Under the pieces are notes generated by a model, which saw only the letters and a program-made list of their open reading frames with translations, searched no databases and was not told where the DNA came from. Position numbers and translations under genes: made by a program. A stretch of DNA of 64,000 nt from Methylobacterium radiodurans (GTDB lineage: Bacteria; Pseudomonadota; Alphaproteobacteria; Rhizobiales; Beijerinckiaceae): contig NZ_CP029551.1 of NCBI RefSeq assembly GCF_003173735.1, positions 2,938,001 through 3,002,000 of the forward strand, written 5' to 3'. Shown here piece by piece: positions 44,876-53,941 of this stretch. Numbering within the stretch: the first letter of the stretch is position 1; each line of letters begins with the position of its first letter.

Positions 44876-45865
44876 ATGGACCGCTGCGTCACGGCAGTGC
44901 TGAGACTTGCCGCGCTGGGATCTGCCGCGCTGATCGGCCTGACGGAGGGCGCGTCCGCCTACACCGTCTACGTCTCGAACGAGAAGGGCAACTCGGTCAG
45001 CGTCATCGACACCGACACGATGACGGTGACGGGGACGTGGAAGGTCGGACGCCGCCCGCGCGGCATCACGGTCCGCCCGGACGGCAAGGAGGTCTTCGTC
45101 TGCGCGAGCGACGACGACCGGATCGACGTGCTCGACGCCGCCACCGGCAAGGTGGTGCGCTCGCTGCGCTCCGGTCCCGATCCCGAGCAGTTCATCCTCG
45201 ATGCCTCCGGCAACCCGCTCTACGTCGCCAACGAGGACGACAGCCAGGTCACGGTCATCGACATCGAGAAGAACCGGGTGCTGGCCGAGGTGCCGGTCGG
45301 CGTCGAGCCGGAGGGGATGGGCCTATCGCCGGACGGGAAGGTCCTGGTCAACACCTCCGAGACCACCAACATGGCCCACTTCATCGACACCAAGACCTTC
45401 CAGGTGATCGACAACGTGCTGGTGGACGCGCGCCCGCGCTTCGCCGAGTTCACGCAGGACGGAAAGTTCCTCTGGGTCTCGGCCGAGGTCGGCGGCACGG
45501 TCAGCGTCATCGACGTGGCCACGCGCCGCGTGGTGAAGAAGATCACCTTCAAGATCCCGAGCGTGAACGACGAGGCGATCCAGCCGGTCGGCGTGCGGAT
45601 CACGAAAGACGGCTCGAAGGCCTTCGTGGCGCTCGGGCCCGCCAACCGCGTCGCGGTGATCGATGCGCAGACCTACGAGGTGCAGAAGTACCTCCCCGTG
45701 GGCCAGCGCGTCTGGCAGCTCGCCTTCACGCCGGACCAGAAGCTGCTGTTCTCGACGAACGGCACCTCGAACGACGTCTCGGTGATCGACGTCGCGGCCG
45801 AGAAGGTCGTCAAGAGCATTCCCGTCGGCCTGCTCCCCTGGGGCGTGGCCGTCTCCCCGCAGTGA
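44876..45865 (+). CDS. lutB: Exported YVTN beta-propeller protein LutB
   Basis: 329 residues from ATG 44876 behind AGGGAGGA. Signal peptide to about 28 (GASA-YT). Seven or so YVTN repeats (YVSNEKGNSVSVIDTDTMT, VFVCASDDDRIDVLDAATGK). In the lut cluster the B position is an exported protein of this class; related propellers accompany PQQ alcohol dehydrogenases. Likely periplasmic, with a role in metal or enzyme handling that is not defined. Confidence 0.8.
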   Translation: MDRCVTAVLRLAALGSAALIGLTEGASAYTVYVSNEKGNSVSVIDTDTMTVTGTWKVGRRPRGITVRPDGKEVFVCASDDDRIDVLDAATGKVVRSLRSGPDPEQFILDASGNPLYVANEDDSQVTVIDIEKNRVLAEVPVGVEPEGMGLSPDGKVLVNTSETTNMAHFIDTKTFQVIDNVLVDARPRFAEFTQDGKFLWVSAEVGGTVSVIDVATRRVVKKITFKIPSVNDEAIQPVGVRITKDGSKAFVALGPANRVAVIDAQTYEVQKYLPVGQRVWQLAFTPDQKLLFSTNGTSNDVSVIDVAAEKVVKSIPVGLLPWGVAVSPQ

Positions 45866-45885
45866 TCGTTTTGGGACCTTTGCCG

Positions 45886-46317
45886 ATGCGCAGGCTTCTT
45901 CCGGCGGCCCTGATCGGGCTCGCCGCGCTCGTCGCGGCCCCGGCCTCCGCCCTCGACCTCACCAAGAAGCGGGAGAACCTGCCCGACCTCGTCCTCGGCA
46001 ACGAGGAGGGCAACGACTTCGTGGTCGAGAACAAGGACATCGAGCTGGAGGCGGGGCGTGCCTACCGGCTGCGGATCGTCGCCAAGGGGCGGCAGGAATA
46101 CAAGTTCTACGCGCCCGAGTTCTTCCGCTACATCTGGCTCAACCAGATCGTGATCAACCATCTGGAGATCCATGGCGGCGGGCCGCCGGACCACCTCGAA
46201 TTCGACGATCCGGGCGAGATCGCCATCGAGTTCGTGGCGATCAAGCCGGGAGCCTACAAGTGGGAGGCCCGCGGTCTGGAGGCCAAGGGCATGACCGGCA
46301 CGTTGACGGTGAAGTGA
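45886..46317 (+). CDS. lutC: Exported cupredoxin-like protein LutC
   Basis: 143 residues from ATG 45886. Signal peptide to about 23. The mature part is a beta-sandwich pattern: LELEAGRAYRLRIVAKGRQ, then LEFDDPGEIAIEF, VAIKPGAYKWEAR and MTGTLTVK. A cupredoxin-like fold is inferred, but the classic copper Cys/Met set is missing (no Cys in the mature protein). The downstream gene begins two bases after the stop. Confidence 0.72.
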   Translation: MRRLLPAALIGLAALVAAPASALDLTKKRENLPDLVLGNEEGNDFVVENKDIELEAGRAYRLRIVAKGRQEYKFYAPEFFRYIWLNQIVINHLEIHGGGPPDHLEFDDPGEIAIEFVAIKPGAYKWEARGLEAKGMTGTLTVK

Positions 46318-46319
46318 CG

Positions 46320-46562
46320 ATGCGCGCCGCCCCCCTCTGCCTCGGGCTCATCCTGCTCTGCGGGCCGGCCTTCGCCGACGACAAGTCCGCCTGCGCGACC
46401 GGCATCGCGATGATCAAGGACGAGCTCGCCAAGAACCCGCCCGAGTCCGTCCTGCCGAAGCTCAAGAAGGCCCTGCGGGTCGCCGAGCGCGAGCAGGGCG
46501 AAGGCGAGTACGACGAGTGCCTCGACGCGGTGGGCGACGCCAAAAGGGCCCTCGCGCGATGA
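46320..46562 (+). CDS. lutD: Small periplasmic two-cysteine protein LutD/LanD-like
   Basis: 80 residues. Signal peptide to about 19 (AFA-DD), then a 61-residue helical hairpin with two cysteines (SACATGIAMIKDEL and EYDECLDAVGDAK). The fourth position of the lut cluster encodes a small periplasmic protein, and the M. extorquens protein from the cluster, LanD, is a lanthanide binder. Acidic residues between the helices (EGEYDE) could be ligands. Stop overlaps lutE. Confidence 0.72.
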   Translation: MRAAPLCLGLILLCGPAFADDKSACATGIAMIKDELAKNPPESVLPKLKKALRVAEREQGEGEYDECLDAVGDAKRALAR

Positions 46563-47302
46563 GCGAGGCGCCGGCCCTCTCGGTCGAGAGCGTCAGCCAC
46601 CGCTTCGGCGCGCGGGCCGCGCTCGCGGACGTGTCGCTCAGCGTGGAGCGCGGGCGCTTCATGGCGCTGCTCGGCCCGAACGGGGCCGGCAAGACCACGC
46701 TCTTCTCGGTGATCACGCGCCTCTACAACAACCAGGAGGGCCGGGTCGCGATCTTCGGCCACGGGCTCGACCGGGAGCCCTCGCGGGCGCTCGCCCGTCT
46801 CGGCGTGGTGTTCCAGGCCCGCACCCTCGACACGGATCTCACCGTCGAGCAGAACCTCGCCTACCACGCGAGCCTGCACGGCATCGCCCGCCGGCCCGCG
46901 CGCGAGCGGATCGCGGCGCTCCTCGACCGGGTGGGCCTGGCCGACCGGCGGGTCGACAAGGTGCGCACGCTGTCGGGCGGCCAGTCGCGCCGCATCGAGA
47001 TCGCCCGCTCGCTGATCCACCGGCCGAGCCTCCTGCTCCTCGACGAGCCGACGGTCGGGCTCGACCTCGAATCGCGGGCCGACATCGTCGCCATCGTGCG
47101 CGCCCTGGTGCGGGAGGAGGGGCTGTCGGTGCTCTGGGCCACCCACATCTTCGAGGAGATCTCCCCGGACGACGACGCCGTGGTGCTCCATCGCGGCCGG
47201 ATCGTCGCTCGCGGCACCGCCGGCACGATCGGACAGGGCGCCGAGAGCCTGGAGGACGCCTTCCGGCGCCTCGTCGCCGAGCCGGGAAGGAAGGCCGCGT
47301 GA
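46559..47302 (+). CDS. lutE: ABC transporter ATP-binding protein LutE
   Basis: 247 residues. Walker A GPNGAGKTT (39-47), signature LSGGQSRR (about 141), Walker B LLLLDEPT (about 160), and the H-loop ATHIFEE. Predicted to energise LutF in moving lanthanide or its complex from periplasm to cytoplasm. Coupled at both ends by four-base overlaps. Confidence 0.88.
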   Translation: MSEAPALSVESVSHRFGARAALADVSLSVERGRFMALLGPNGAGKTTLFSVITRLYNNQEGRVAIFGHGLDREPSRALARLGVVFQARTLDTDLTVEQNLAYHASLHGIARRPARERIAALLDRVGLADRRVDKVRTLSGGQSRRIEIARSLIHRPSLLLLDEPTVGLDLESRADIVAIVRALVREEGLSVLWATHIFEEISPDDDAVVLHRGRIVARGTAGTIGQGAESLEDAFRRLVAEPGRKAA

Positions 47303-48171
47303 GCATTTCCGTGAACCCCACGGCCCGGCGCGCCCCGGCCCATCTCGGCCGCTTGGATGCCGTCGGCTACCTGATCTGCCTCGGCGGCATCGTCCGCCGC
47401 GAGCTCCTGCGCTTCTTCAACCAGAAGGAGCGGTTCTTCTCCGCGATGGTGCGCCCGCTCGTCTGGTTGTTCATCTTCGCGGCCGGGTTTCGCAACACGC
47501 TCGGGGTCTCGATCGAGCCGCCCTACCAGACCTACGTGCTCTACGAGGTCTACGTGGTGCCGGGGCTGGCCGTGATGATCCAGCTCTTCAACGGCATGCA
47601 ATCCTCGCTCTCGATGGTCTACGACCGCGAGGTCGGCTCGATGAAGGTGCTGCTGACGAGCCCCTATCCGCGCTGGCTGCTGCTGCTCGCCAAGCTGATC
47701 GCGGGCGTCTCGGTCTCGGTGGTGCAGGCCTACGCGTTCCTGGCCGTGGCGTGGTTCTGGGAGACCGACATCCCGGCCATCGGGTACCTCGCGGCGCTGC
47801 CCGCCTTCCTGGCCTCGGGGCTGATGCTCGGCGCCATCGGCCTGTTCCTGTCCTCGCTGGTCCGGCAGTTGGAGAACTTCGCCAGCGTGATGAACTTCGT
47901 GATCTTCCCGATGTTCTTCGCCTCGTCCGCCCTCTACCCGCTCTGGCGCATCCGGGAATCCTCCGAGACCCTGTACTGGATCTGCCAGTGCAATCCTTTC
48001 ACCCACGCGGTGCAGCTCGTCCGCTTCGCCCTCTACGGGCAGTTCGAGCCCACCGCCTGCGCGGTCGTCGTCGGCACGACGCTCGCCTTCTTCACCCTCG
48101 CGGTCGTCGCCTACGATCCCGGCCGCGGCATCATGGCCCGGCGCGGCGGCCCGGCCGGAGACAACGCATGA
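47299..48171 (+). CDS. lutF: ABC-2-type permease LutF
   Basis: 290 residues from GTG 47299. Six hydrophobic segments after a 35-residue cytoplasmic lead-in. The central RLSLVYDREVGSMKVLLTSP-like helix (MVYDREVGSMKVLLTSPYPR) is the usual ABC-2 membrane-domain feature. An ABC-2 (exporter-fold) partner in an uptake cluster is a known peculiarity of lut. Overlaps lutG by four bases. Confidence 0.87.
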   Translation: MSISVNPTARRAPAHLGRLDAVGYLICLGGIVRRELLRFFNQKERFFSAMVRPLVWLFIFAAGFRNTLGVSIEPPYQTYVLYEVYVVPGLAVMIQLFNGMQSSLSMVYDREVGSMKVLLTSPYPRWLLLLAKLIAGVSVSVVQAYAFLAVAWFWETDIPAIGYLAALPAFLASGLMLGAIGLFLSSLVRQLENFASVMNFVIFPMFFASSALYPLWRIRESSETLYWICQCNPFTHAVQLVRFALYGQFEPTACAVVVGTTLAFFTLAVVAYDPGRGIMARRGGPAGDNA

Positions 48172-48806
48172 TCCGTGGCATGACTCGCCTGTCGCTTCTC
48201 ACCGCCTCCCTCCTGACGCTCGCCGGCCCGGCCCTCGCCCAGCCGAAGACCGACCCCGACTGGCCCTGCGTGCAGCGCAAGGTCGCCAGCCTGAGCCCCG
48301 GCCAGTTCTGGACCGGCCCCGATCTCGGGTCCGCCCCTGCCGAGTGGGGCAACGACAACGAGGCCGCCGCGCTCGCGCAGAAGATCGCTTCCCGCCGCAC
48401 CGAGCTGCAGGAGGTGGACGGCCTGCTCGACGGCTACGTCGCCAAGCTCCCCGACAAGGCCGCCCGCGAGCAGGGCCTCACCCGGGTCTATGCCGGCGTG
48501 TTCGAGGTGATCAACGGCGAGCGCGGCAAGATCATGCACGGCATCGCCCGCTACGCGCAGGGCCAGCGCCGCATGGCCGAGCGCATCCGCGAGGAGGCCG
48601 ACCAGATCAGCCAGACCAAAGACGCGCCCTCCGCCGCCGACGCGCGGGAGCTGCCCAAGGAGCAGTCCGAGCTGGAAACCAAGTTCGCCTGGGACCGGCG
48701 CATCTTTCAGGAGCGCACCCAGGCCCTGACCTATGTCTGCGAGGTGCCGACGCTCCTGGAGCAGCGCCTCGGCGAGATCGCCCGAAAGATCCAGGCGAAG
48801 CTCTGA
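48168..48806 (+). CDS. lutG: Exported helical protein LutG
   Basis: 212 residues. Signal peptide to about 24 (ALA-QP). The mature part has Cys near residue 34 and near 191, with long helices between (KLPDKAAREQGLTRVYAGVF, MAERIREEADQISQ). The seventh lut position is an exported protein of unknown function. A disulfide joining the ends of the helical domain is possible. Confidence 0.75.
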   Translation: MIRGMTRLSLLTASLLTLAGPALAQPKTDPDWPCVQRKVASLSPGQFWTGPDLGSAPAEWGNDNEAAALAQKIASRRTELQEVDGLLDGYVAKLPDKAAREQGLTRVYAGVFEVINGERGKIMHGIARYAQGQRRMAERIREEADQISQTKDAPSAADARELPKEQSELETKFAWDRRIFQERTQALTYVCEVPTLLEQRLGEIARKIQAKL

Positions 48807-49176
48807 TCGGTCGGGCCGGGCCCGCCCGATTCGGATCGGAGGCTTGTCGAAGCACGGGCCGGGGGTTCGAGGCGTCCCGGACCCGCGGCGGCCTCCATAG
48901 CCTCGACCTGCCGTTGCAGACATGCTCGCAAGGGTTTCATTTCTTTGCCGAAAGCTCCCGAGCGCTCCTGCCAGATTAGCCTAAGTGTCTGAAAACATGT
49001 GGCAATTCTGTTGCCCTAACATCACGGCCGGTTGATTACCGCGCAGCTTCACCCCGAAACAGCGCCCCCGCCCCCTCCGGCCGATTGTCGTGCCCCTACG
49101 ATCCCGGCATCAGTCGAATCCTAAGCCCCGCACAGAAGGGGCGAGGGTTCGACTGGGTTCTTGGAAGGGTTAGGGG
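48807..49176. promoter_or_regulatory. lutG-lutH interval, probable lutH promoter
   Basis: 370 bases without a gene. Lower GC around 48930-49030. An inverted repeat GGCAA-TTCTG-TTGCC lies at 49001-49015 in that AT-richer part and could be an operator. The length suggests lutH has its own promoter, separate from lutA-G. No terminator with a T tract was seen. Confidence 0.4.
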
Positions 49177-51732
49177 ATGTCCATGTGGGGGCTCAGAAGC
49201 TTCCTGGCCGCGTCCGTCTCGCTGCTGCCGTTCGCGGCGCAGGCGCAGCAGGCGGTCACGCTCGGTGAGATCAGCGTCGTGGCGACCACGCCCGTCGGCG
49301 TGTCGGCCGGCAACGGCGCGCCGAGCGTGGCGGCGATCGACGGGCCGGGCGGCCCGGTCGCCCAGGCTCCGGCGACGACCCGCCTGCGCGGCGGCGCCCA
49401 GCCGCTCTGGAAGATCCCCAGCACGGTCGAGTCGGTGACGGCCGCCGACCTGAACTTCGACCGGGCAACCTTCAACGCCGTCGAGACGCTGGCCCGCCGC
49501 GTGCCCGGCCTCAACATCTCGGACAGCCAGGGCAACAACAACCGCGTCGACATCAACTATCGCGGCTTCCAGGCCTCGCCGGTCACCGGCGTGCCGCAGG
49601 GGCTGGCCGTCTACCAGAACGGCGTGCGCATCAACGAGGCCTTCGGCGACACGGTCAACCTCGACCTCATCCCGCAGGTCGCGATCAACCGGATCGATGT
49701 CGTCACCGGCAACCCGGTCTTCGGCCTCAACGCGCTCGGCGGCGCGATCAACATCCAGATGAAGAACGGCTTCACCTGGCAGGGCACCGAGATCACCGCG
49801 CTCGGCGGCTCGGACGGCCGCATCGCAGGCTCGCTCCAGTACGGCAAGATGATCGGGCCGTGGAGCTTCTACTTCGCGGGTGACGGCCTGAACGATCGCG
49901 GCTGGCGCTACCAGTCGCCCAGCACCATCGGGCGAGTCTACGCCGACCTCGGCTACCGCACGCCGGATTCGGAGTTTCACCTGATCGGCCAGCTCGCACG
50001 CACCTATTTCGGCGCCGCAGCCGCGACGCCGGTCGACTTCACGCACGTCGATCCGCGGGCGATCTTCACCTATCCGCAGACCACCACGACGGAGGTCGGC
50101 ACGCTGCAGATGACCGGCCGGGTCGATATCTCGCCGACCTGGGACCTCTCGGGCAACGCCTACTTCCGCCGCTTCAGCCAGCGCTACATCGACGGCAACG
50201 ACGGCGACTTCGAGAACTGCTCGCGCAACTCCTCGTTCCGCGGCCGTCTCTGCTACGAGGACGACGGCTTCGAGCAGGCTCCGGGCCAGAGCCGCAACGC
50301 CTTCACCAACCAGTTCCTCATCCTCGGCCGGGGTGCTGGCGCCAACGGCGTGCCCTTCACGGCGGGCGTGCCCTACGGGACCCTCGACGTCACCAAGACC
50401 GAGGCCACCGGCTACGGAGGCTCGCTCCAGGCGGCCAACCGGGACAAGGTCTTCGGCTTCGGCAACAGCTTCGTGGTCGGCGGCTCGATCGACGTGGCAG
50501 ACTACAGCTACAAGTCGTCGAGCACGCTCGGCGTCATCAATCCGAACCTGAGCGTCACCACGAACCCGAACAATCCGTTCTACGGCAACATCCCGGGGCT
50601 CGGCACCGACTTCATCCGCACCGCGGGCGCGCTCGGCATCGCGCCGAGCTCGGTCACCGGCAACAACCTCTACATGGGTCTCTACACGACCGACACGATC
50701 GACCTGACCGACGCCCTGTCGCTCACGGCCGGCGCGCGGCTCAACTTCGCCCGCATCTCCAGCCAGGATCAGACCGGCTTCTCGCCGGACGTGACGGGGA
50801 CGCACTACTACAGCAAGATCAACCCGCTCGCCGGCCTGACCTACCGCTTCAGCCCGGGCCTGTCGCTCTACGGCGGCTACTCGGAGTCGAACCGCGCCCC
50901 GACGCCGCTCGAACTCGCCTGCGCCAACCCGCTGCGGCCCTGCCTGATCCCGAACTCGCTGGTCGCCGACCCGCCGCTCAAGCAGGTCACCGGCCAAACC
51001 TACGAGGTGGGCTTCCGCGGCGCGCTGCCGAACTTCTACGACGGCGGCCTGGTGAACTATAAGATCGGCGCCTTCCGCACCGACCTGACGAACGACATCC
51101 TGTCGCTCGCCACCCCGGGCAACGCCGCCCGCGGCTATTTCGTGAACGTTCCGGCCACCCGCCGCCAGGGCGTAGAGGTCGGGCTCGAATACGTCTCCGA
51201 CTGGCTCTCGGTCTACGCCAACTACGCCCTGATCGACGCCACCTTCCGCTTCAACGGCACGCTCTCCTCGCCGAACAACCCGCTCTCGGACGACGGCGCG
51301 ATCTTCGTGGTGCCGGGCAACAAGGTGCCGCTGATCCCCGACCACCAGTTCAAGGTCGGTTTCGACGTCGAGGTCCTGCCGCGCTGGCGGGTCGGCATGG
51401 CGCTGCAGGCCTTCTCGTCCGCCTATTACCGCGGCGACGAGTCGAACCTGAACCGCAAGCTGCCGCCGTGGTACGTGCTGAACCTCAACACGAGCTACCG
51501 CGTGAACCCGAACCTCGAAGTGTTCGGCTACGTCACCAACCTGACGAACAACCGCTACAGCAACTTCGGCACGTTCTTCGAGCCGGGCCTCGTCGCCAAC
51601 CGCTATCCCGTGAACGACCCGCGCACCACGACGCTCGGGCAGCCGCTCTCGGTCTACGGCGGCATCCGCTACACCTTCGGCGAGGCGCCCGTGCCGATGG
51701 CCGAGCCGCAGCCGCTGGTGCGCAAGTACTGA
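49177..51732 (+). CDS. lutH: TonB-dependent receptor LutH
   Basis: 851 residues. Signal peptide to about 25 (AQAQQ). A TonB-box-like stretch VTLGEISVVATTPVG is followed by a plug domain (IPSTVESVTAADL, RRVPGLNISDSQGNN, LNALGGAINIQMKNG) and a beta-barrel of about 22 strands. The last strand GGIRYTFGEAP is followed by a short tail. The receptor is required for lanthanide entry across the outer membrane in M. extorquens; the substrate is probably a lanthanide-chelator complex. Good terminator downstream. Confidence 0.87.
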   Translation: MSMWGLRSFLAASVSLLPFAAQAQQAVTLGEISVVATTPVGVSAGNGAPSVAAIDGPGGPVAQAPATTRLRGGAQPLWKIPSTVESVTAADLNFDRATFNAVETLARRVPGLNISDSQGNNNRVDINYRGFQASPVTGVPQGLAVYQNGVRINEAFGDTVNLDLIPQVAINRIDVVTGNPVFGLNALGGAINIQMKNGFTWQGTEITALGGSDGRIAGSLQYGKMIGPWSFYFAGDGLNDRGWRYQSPSTIGRVYADLGYRTPDSEFHLIGQLARTYFGAAAATPVDFTHVDPRAIFTYPQTTTTEVGTLQMTGRVDISPTWDLSGNAYFRRFSQRYIDGNDGDFENCSRNSSFRGRLCYEDDGFEQAPGQSRNAFTNQFLILGRGAGANGVPFTAGVPYGTLDVTKTEATGYGGSLQAANRDKVFGFGNSFVVGGSIDVADYSYKSSSTLGVINPNLSVTTNPNNPFYGNIPGLGTDFIRTAGALGIAPSSVTGNNLYMGLYTTDTIDLTDALSLTAGARLNFARISSQDQTGFSPDVTGTHYYSKINPLAGLTYRFSPGLSLYGGYSESNRAPTPLELACANPLRPCLIPNSLVADPPLKQVTGQTYEVGFRGALPNFYDGGLVNYKIGAFRTDLTNDILSLATPGNAARGYFVNVPATRRQGVEVGLEYVSDWLSVYANYALIDATFRFNGTLSSPNNPLSDDGAIFVVPGNKVPLIPDHQFKVGFDVEVLPRWRVGMALQAFSSAYYRGDESNLNRKLPPWYVLNLNTSYRVNPNLEVFGYVTNLTNNRYSNFGTFFEPGLVANRYPVNDPRTTTLGQPLSVYGGIRYTFGEAPVPMAEPQPLVRKY

Positions 51733-51777
51733 CAGCCGCACGGGTATGGCGGGCCGAAGGGCCCGCCTCCACTCTGG

Positions 51778-51813
51778 AAAAGCCTCGCGGCCCCTCCGGC
51801 CCGCGAGGCTTTT
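51778..51813 (+). terminator. Terminator of lutH
   Basis: AAAAGCCTCGCGG...CCGCGAGGCTTTT makes a stem with A and T tracts on both sides, 45 bases past the lutH stop. It is probably bidirectional. Confidence 0.8.
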
Positions 51814-51923
51814 GCGTTCCGGGCTGCGGCCTCAGGTCTCGGGAACGGGGTGACACGACCGTCGATTGCCACGGGCGAACAACGATCCACCAACAAGTCC
51901 CGAACCAGACGGAGACACGCCCG

Positions 51924-52274
51924 ATGCGGATGATTCCCGCCCTTGCCGGCCTGCTGCTGATGACCGCCCCCGCGCTCGCCACGCCCTGCGCGGACGAGAT
52001 CACGACGCTGGAGAAGCGCCTCGACAGCGCCGGGGCCGCGCAGGTGACCGGCACGGTGCCGCCGGGCGGTCCGGTCTCCTCGAACTCGGACAAGGCCCTC
52101 GACAAGGCGCCGACCGTGAAGCCGAGCGACCCGAGCGTGAAGCCTACCGCCGCGGGCGTGAACGAGGCGCGCAAGCTCGTCGAGAAGGCGCGCGCGGAGG
52201 ACAAGGCCGGCAAAGCCGACGCCTGTCGGGACACCATCATGCAGGCGAAAGAGAAGGCCGGCGCTCTGCCGTAG
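51924..52274 (+). CDS. Small secreted LutD-like protein
   Basis: 116 residues. Signal peptide to about 20 (ALA-TP). The mature part has Cys22 in CADEITTLEKRL, a Pro/Ser/Lys linker at about 45-75, and a helix with AEDKAGKADACRDTIMQAKE near the end. Two-helix, two-cysteine layout recalls LutD (EGEYDECLDAVGDAK). No EF-hand DxDxDG loop, so it is not lanmodulin, which sits after lutH in M. extorquens. Metal binding is only an inference. Confidence 0.6.
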   Translation: MRMIPALAGLLLMTAPALATPCADEITTLEKRLDSAGAAQVTGTVPPGGPVSSNSDKALDKAPTVKPSDPSVKPTAAGVNEARKLVEKARAEDKAGKADACRDTIMQAKEKAGALP

Positions 52275-52298
52275 CCCACCGCTTCTCGCGACCGCCAA

Positions 52299-52339
52299 CG
52301 AGAAGGGGCCGCCCGGCATAGCCGGGCGGCCCCTTCTCG
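52299..52339. terminator. Perfect 41-base hairpin, bidirectional terminator candidate
   Basis: CGAGAAGGGGCCGCCCGGC, then TAT, then its exact complement. It lies between the convergent secreted-protein gene and the glycosyltransferase gene. No T tract, but the stem is long. Confidence 0.65.
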
Positions 52340-52360
52340 TCCGTGCCTGAAGCGGGGCGT

Positions 52361-53872
52361 TCAGTAGGCGTTCTCGGCCTTGAGCAGCGCGAAGGGCGTG
52401 GTGACGAGAATCTGCAGGTCGAACAGCACCGACCAATTCTCGATGTAGTAGAGATCGTGCTCGACGCGGCGCTGGATCTTCTCGTTCGTGTCGGTCTCGC
52501 CGCGCCAGCCGTTGATCTGGGCCCAGCCCGTGATGCCCGGCTTGACCTTGTGCCGGGCGAAGTAGCCGTCCACCACCTGATCGTAGAAGGTGTTGGCGGC
52601 CCGCGCCCCGATCGCGTGCGGGCGGGGCCCGACGAGGGAGAGGTCGCCCTTCAGCACGTTGAAGAGCTGGGGCAGCTCGTCGAGCGAGGTCTTGCGGATG
52701 AAGCGGCCAACGGCCGTCACCCGGGGATCGTCCCGCGTTACCTGGCGCACGGCGGTCGGGTCGCACTGATCGACGTACATCGAGCGGAACTTCAAGACCT
52801 CGATGATCTCGTTGTTGAAGCCGTGCCGCTTCTGCCGGAATAGAATCGGCCCGCGCGAGGTGAGCCGCACGGCGGCCGCGACGCCGAGCATCACGGGCGC
52901 CAGCGCGAGGAGCAGCAGGGCGCCGACGCAGCGGTCGAACACCGCCTTTACCACCACGTCCCAGTCCGCGATCGGCTTGTCGAACACGTCGAGCACCGGA
53001 ACGGAGCCGAGATAGGAGTAGCTGCGCGGCCGAAGCCTCAGCTTCGTGGCGTGGGCCGAGAGCCGGATGTCGATCGGCAGCACCCAGAGCTTGGCGAGCA
53101 TCTGCAGGATGCGCGCCTCGGCCGAGATCGGGATCGTGAACACGATGAGGTCGAGCCGGGTATGGCGGGCATAGGCCACGAGGTCGCTCACCGTGCCGAG
53201 CTTCGGGTGGCCGGCCACCACGTCGCCGGAGCGGGCGTCGCCCCGGTCGTCGAACACGCCGACGACGCGGATGCCGCTCTCCTTCTGGGTCTCCAGGGCA
53301 TTGATCAGCTCCTCGGCCGCCGGGCCGCCGCCGACGATGGCCGTGAGCCGATCGAAGCGCCCCTTGCGGGTCTGGTCGCGGATCACGCGGCCGAGCACGA
53401 TGCGGCCCGCGAGCAGGAGCGGCAGGCCGGCCGCGAAGTAGCTGCCGAACCAGAGACGCGAGTAATTGTCGCCGAGCTTGGTCAGCAGCAGGACCGCCGC
53501 GACCGCGAGGAAGCTGAGCGCCCAGCCGGCACAGAGCTTGACCGCCGACTTGAAGACGTTGCGGAAGGCCGCCATCCGATAGGCACCCGCGATCTGGAAC
53601 AGGCCGATCGCGGCCGCGGCGATCCCGCCGACCACACCCGCGTAGCGCAGACCGAACGGCACGACCCCGCCCAGCAGCCCTGCATGGAGAACGATGCCGA
53701 GCACGCAGATCATCGCGAACTCGGCCATGCGCACCAGGCCGGCGACGACGACCGGCGAGATCGCTCCGGGAGCGAGCGGGGCGGTGGTCTCGGCGAGCGG
53801 CGCGCGCGGCGCGTCCACCGCGCCGGGGGGGCCGGCCGCCTTCAGGATATCGCGGACATCGAACGCACTCAT
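52361..53872 (-). CDS. Undecaprenyl-phosphate sugar phosphotransferase, WcaJ type
   Basis: 503 residues. Four to five N-terminal helices precede a nucleotide-binding-like central part (AIVGGGPAAEELINAL). The C-terminal bacterial sugar transferase domain has FDRCVGALLLLALAP, RQKRHGFN, KFRSMYVD, TSLDELPQLFNVLKGDLS and GPRPHA. It transfers a hexose-1-phosphate, usually glucose, to the lipid carrier to start an exopolysaccharide unit. The glycosyltransferase upstream is a natural partner. Confidence 0.9.
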   Translation of the reverse strand: MSAFDVRDILKAAGPPGAVDAPRAPLAETTAPLAPGAISPVVVAGLVRMAEFAMICVLGIVLHAGLLGGVVPFGLRYAGVVGGIAAAAIGLFQIAGAYRMAAFRNVFKSAVKLCAGWALSFLAVAAVLLLTKLGDNYSRLWFGSYFAAGLPLLLAGRIVLGRVIRDQTRKGRFDRLTAIVGGGPAAEELINALETQKESGIRVVGVFDDRGDARSGDVVAGHPKLGTVSDLVAYARHTRLDLIVFTIPISAEARILQMLAKLWVLPIDIRLSAHATKLRLRPRSYSYLGSVPVLDVFDKPIADWDVVVKAVFDRCVGALLLLALAPVMLGVAAAVRLTSRGPILFRQKRHGFNNEIIEVLKFRSMYVDQCDPTAVRQVTRDDPRVTAVGRFIRKTSLDELPQLFNVLKGDLSLVGPRPHAIGARAANTFYDQVVDGYFARHKVKPGITGWAQINGWRGETDTNEKIQRRVEHDLYYIENWSVLFDLQILVTTPFALLKAENAY

Positions 53873-53941
53873 CGGACGCTTCGCCCCTGACGCACCCGGC
53901 TGATCATCACTGAACCCTGCCAGACCGGCCTGTAGGAATGT

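Noticed and set aside
49096..51741. An 881-codon minus-strand ORF across lutH
   Set aside because: Antisense to a complete TonB-dependent receptor; no recognisable domain and a Val/Arg/Gly composition.
51924..52274. Lanmodulin candidate after lutH
   Set aside because: No EF-hand loops (no DxDxDG pattern); annotated instead as a LutD-like small secreted protein.
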